Shown: positions 63,871 to 64,000 of the stretch, piece after piece
Layout: every line of letters starts with the position of its first letter
How positions within the stretch are numbered: the stretch's first letter is position 1
Source: Kitasatospora paranensis
Lineage (GTDB): Bacteria > Actinomycetota > Actinomycetes > Streptomycetales > Streptomycetaceae
Direction of reading: 5' to 3'
NCBI RefSeq assembly: GCF_039544005.1
Contig: NZ_BAABKV010000001.1
Span: forward strand, 6,572,001-6,636,000
DNA: 64,000 bases
Notes under the pieces: generated by a model
The model's database searches: none
Told to the model about the DNA's origin: nothing
What the model saw: the letters and a program-made list of their open reading frames with translations, nothing else
Position numbers and translations under genes: made by a program

Positions 63871-64000
63871 TCAGGCCGCCTCGTACGGGGTGAGCACCAG
63901 CCGCACCACGTCCTCCAGGCGCCGTCTGGCGTCGTCGAGCGTCGTGCGTCCGGTCACCCAGGCGGTCAGCTCACCCTGCCAGGCGTGGCCGACGATGTGC
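63871..64000 (-). CDS. TetR-family regulator, C-terminal end (partial)
   Basis: The last 42 codons of a gene entering from the right edge, ending at TGA 63871. The reading HIVGHAWQGELTAWVTGRT...LEDVVRLVLTPYEAA is the last helix pair of a TetR C-terminal domain. The rest lies outside the window. Confidence 0.55.
   Translation of the reverse strand, partial: HIVGHAWQGELTAWVTGRTTLDDARRRLEDVVRLVLTPYEAA

Overview
The window is very GC-rich actinomycete DNA with third-position G/C bias, long antisense open frames, a SARP-type regulator, PucR, IclR and TetR regulators, GTG/TTG starts and many ATGA/GTGA gene overlaps. This fits Streptomycetaceae (Streptomyces or Kitasatospora). I see no tRNA, rRNA, CRISPR array, integrase or transposase, so it looks like a chromosomal segment.

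Layout. 1-8.6 kb: winged-helix regulator with a possible upstream leader peptide, aldo-keto reductase, truncated haemoglobin, SARP/AAA regulator and an MMPL exporter. 8.7-11.2 kb: TetR-led operon (DUF4865, carboxymuconolactone-decarboxylase-like, phosphotriesterase-like). 11.3-16.8 kb: universal stress protein, membrane esterase, secreted GH16 enzyme and a decayed patch (SnoaL-like and LysR remnants). 16.9-37.4 kb and 43.3-52 kb: two blocks of purine/ureide catabolism. 37.6-42.2 kb: oxidoreductase, M24 and EphD-like operon. 42.2-42.9 kb: VapBC. 52-64 kb: a second membrane esterase, ROK kinase, S15-type hydrolase, gamma-glutamyltransferase, exonuclease III, membrane lipid enzymes, an orphan DUF2398 (Wadjet-associated family) gene, a cold-shock-like protein and the 3' end of a TetR gene.

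The purine genes form a nearly complete route: xanthine dehydrogenase (three subunits plus XdhC) makes urate; urate oxidase, HIU hydrolase and OHCU decarboxylase make allantoin; allantoinase and allantoicase make ureidoglycolate. The resulting glyoxylate leaves through malate synthase or through hydroxypyruvate isomerase, tartronate semialdehyde reductase and glycerate kinase. Two purine permeases feed the route, and a catalase sits beside it to remove urate oxidase peroxide. An IclR regulator (AllR-like) lies divergent to malate synthase. Four promoters (aceB/allR, uraD operon, hyi, allB) carry a common near-palindrome with consensus YTCAACAAANNGTTGA at or next to the -35, which I infer is its operator. 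Glyoxylate carboligase and ureidoglycolate lyase are not in the window.

Embedded between aceB and the purine genes is an unrelated three-gene unit: a 48-residue peptide ending in Asn, a divergent E1/ThiF-like adenylating enzyme with an N-terminal region that may bind peptide, and a membrane M50-type protease. It looks like an undescribed peptide-modification (RiPP) system and is the most interesting candidate here.

Data-quality warning: at least eight genes are broken by the same defect, one missing G or C in a G/C run of apparent length 4-5. All shifts have the same sign, so these are probably assembly errors rather than true pseudogenes.
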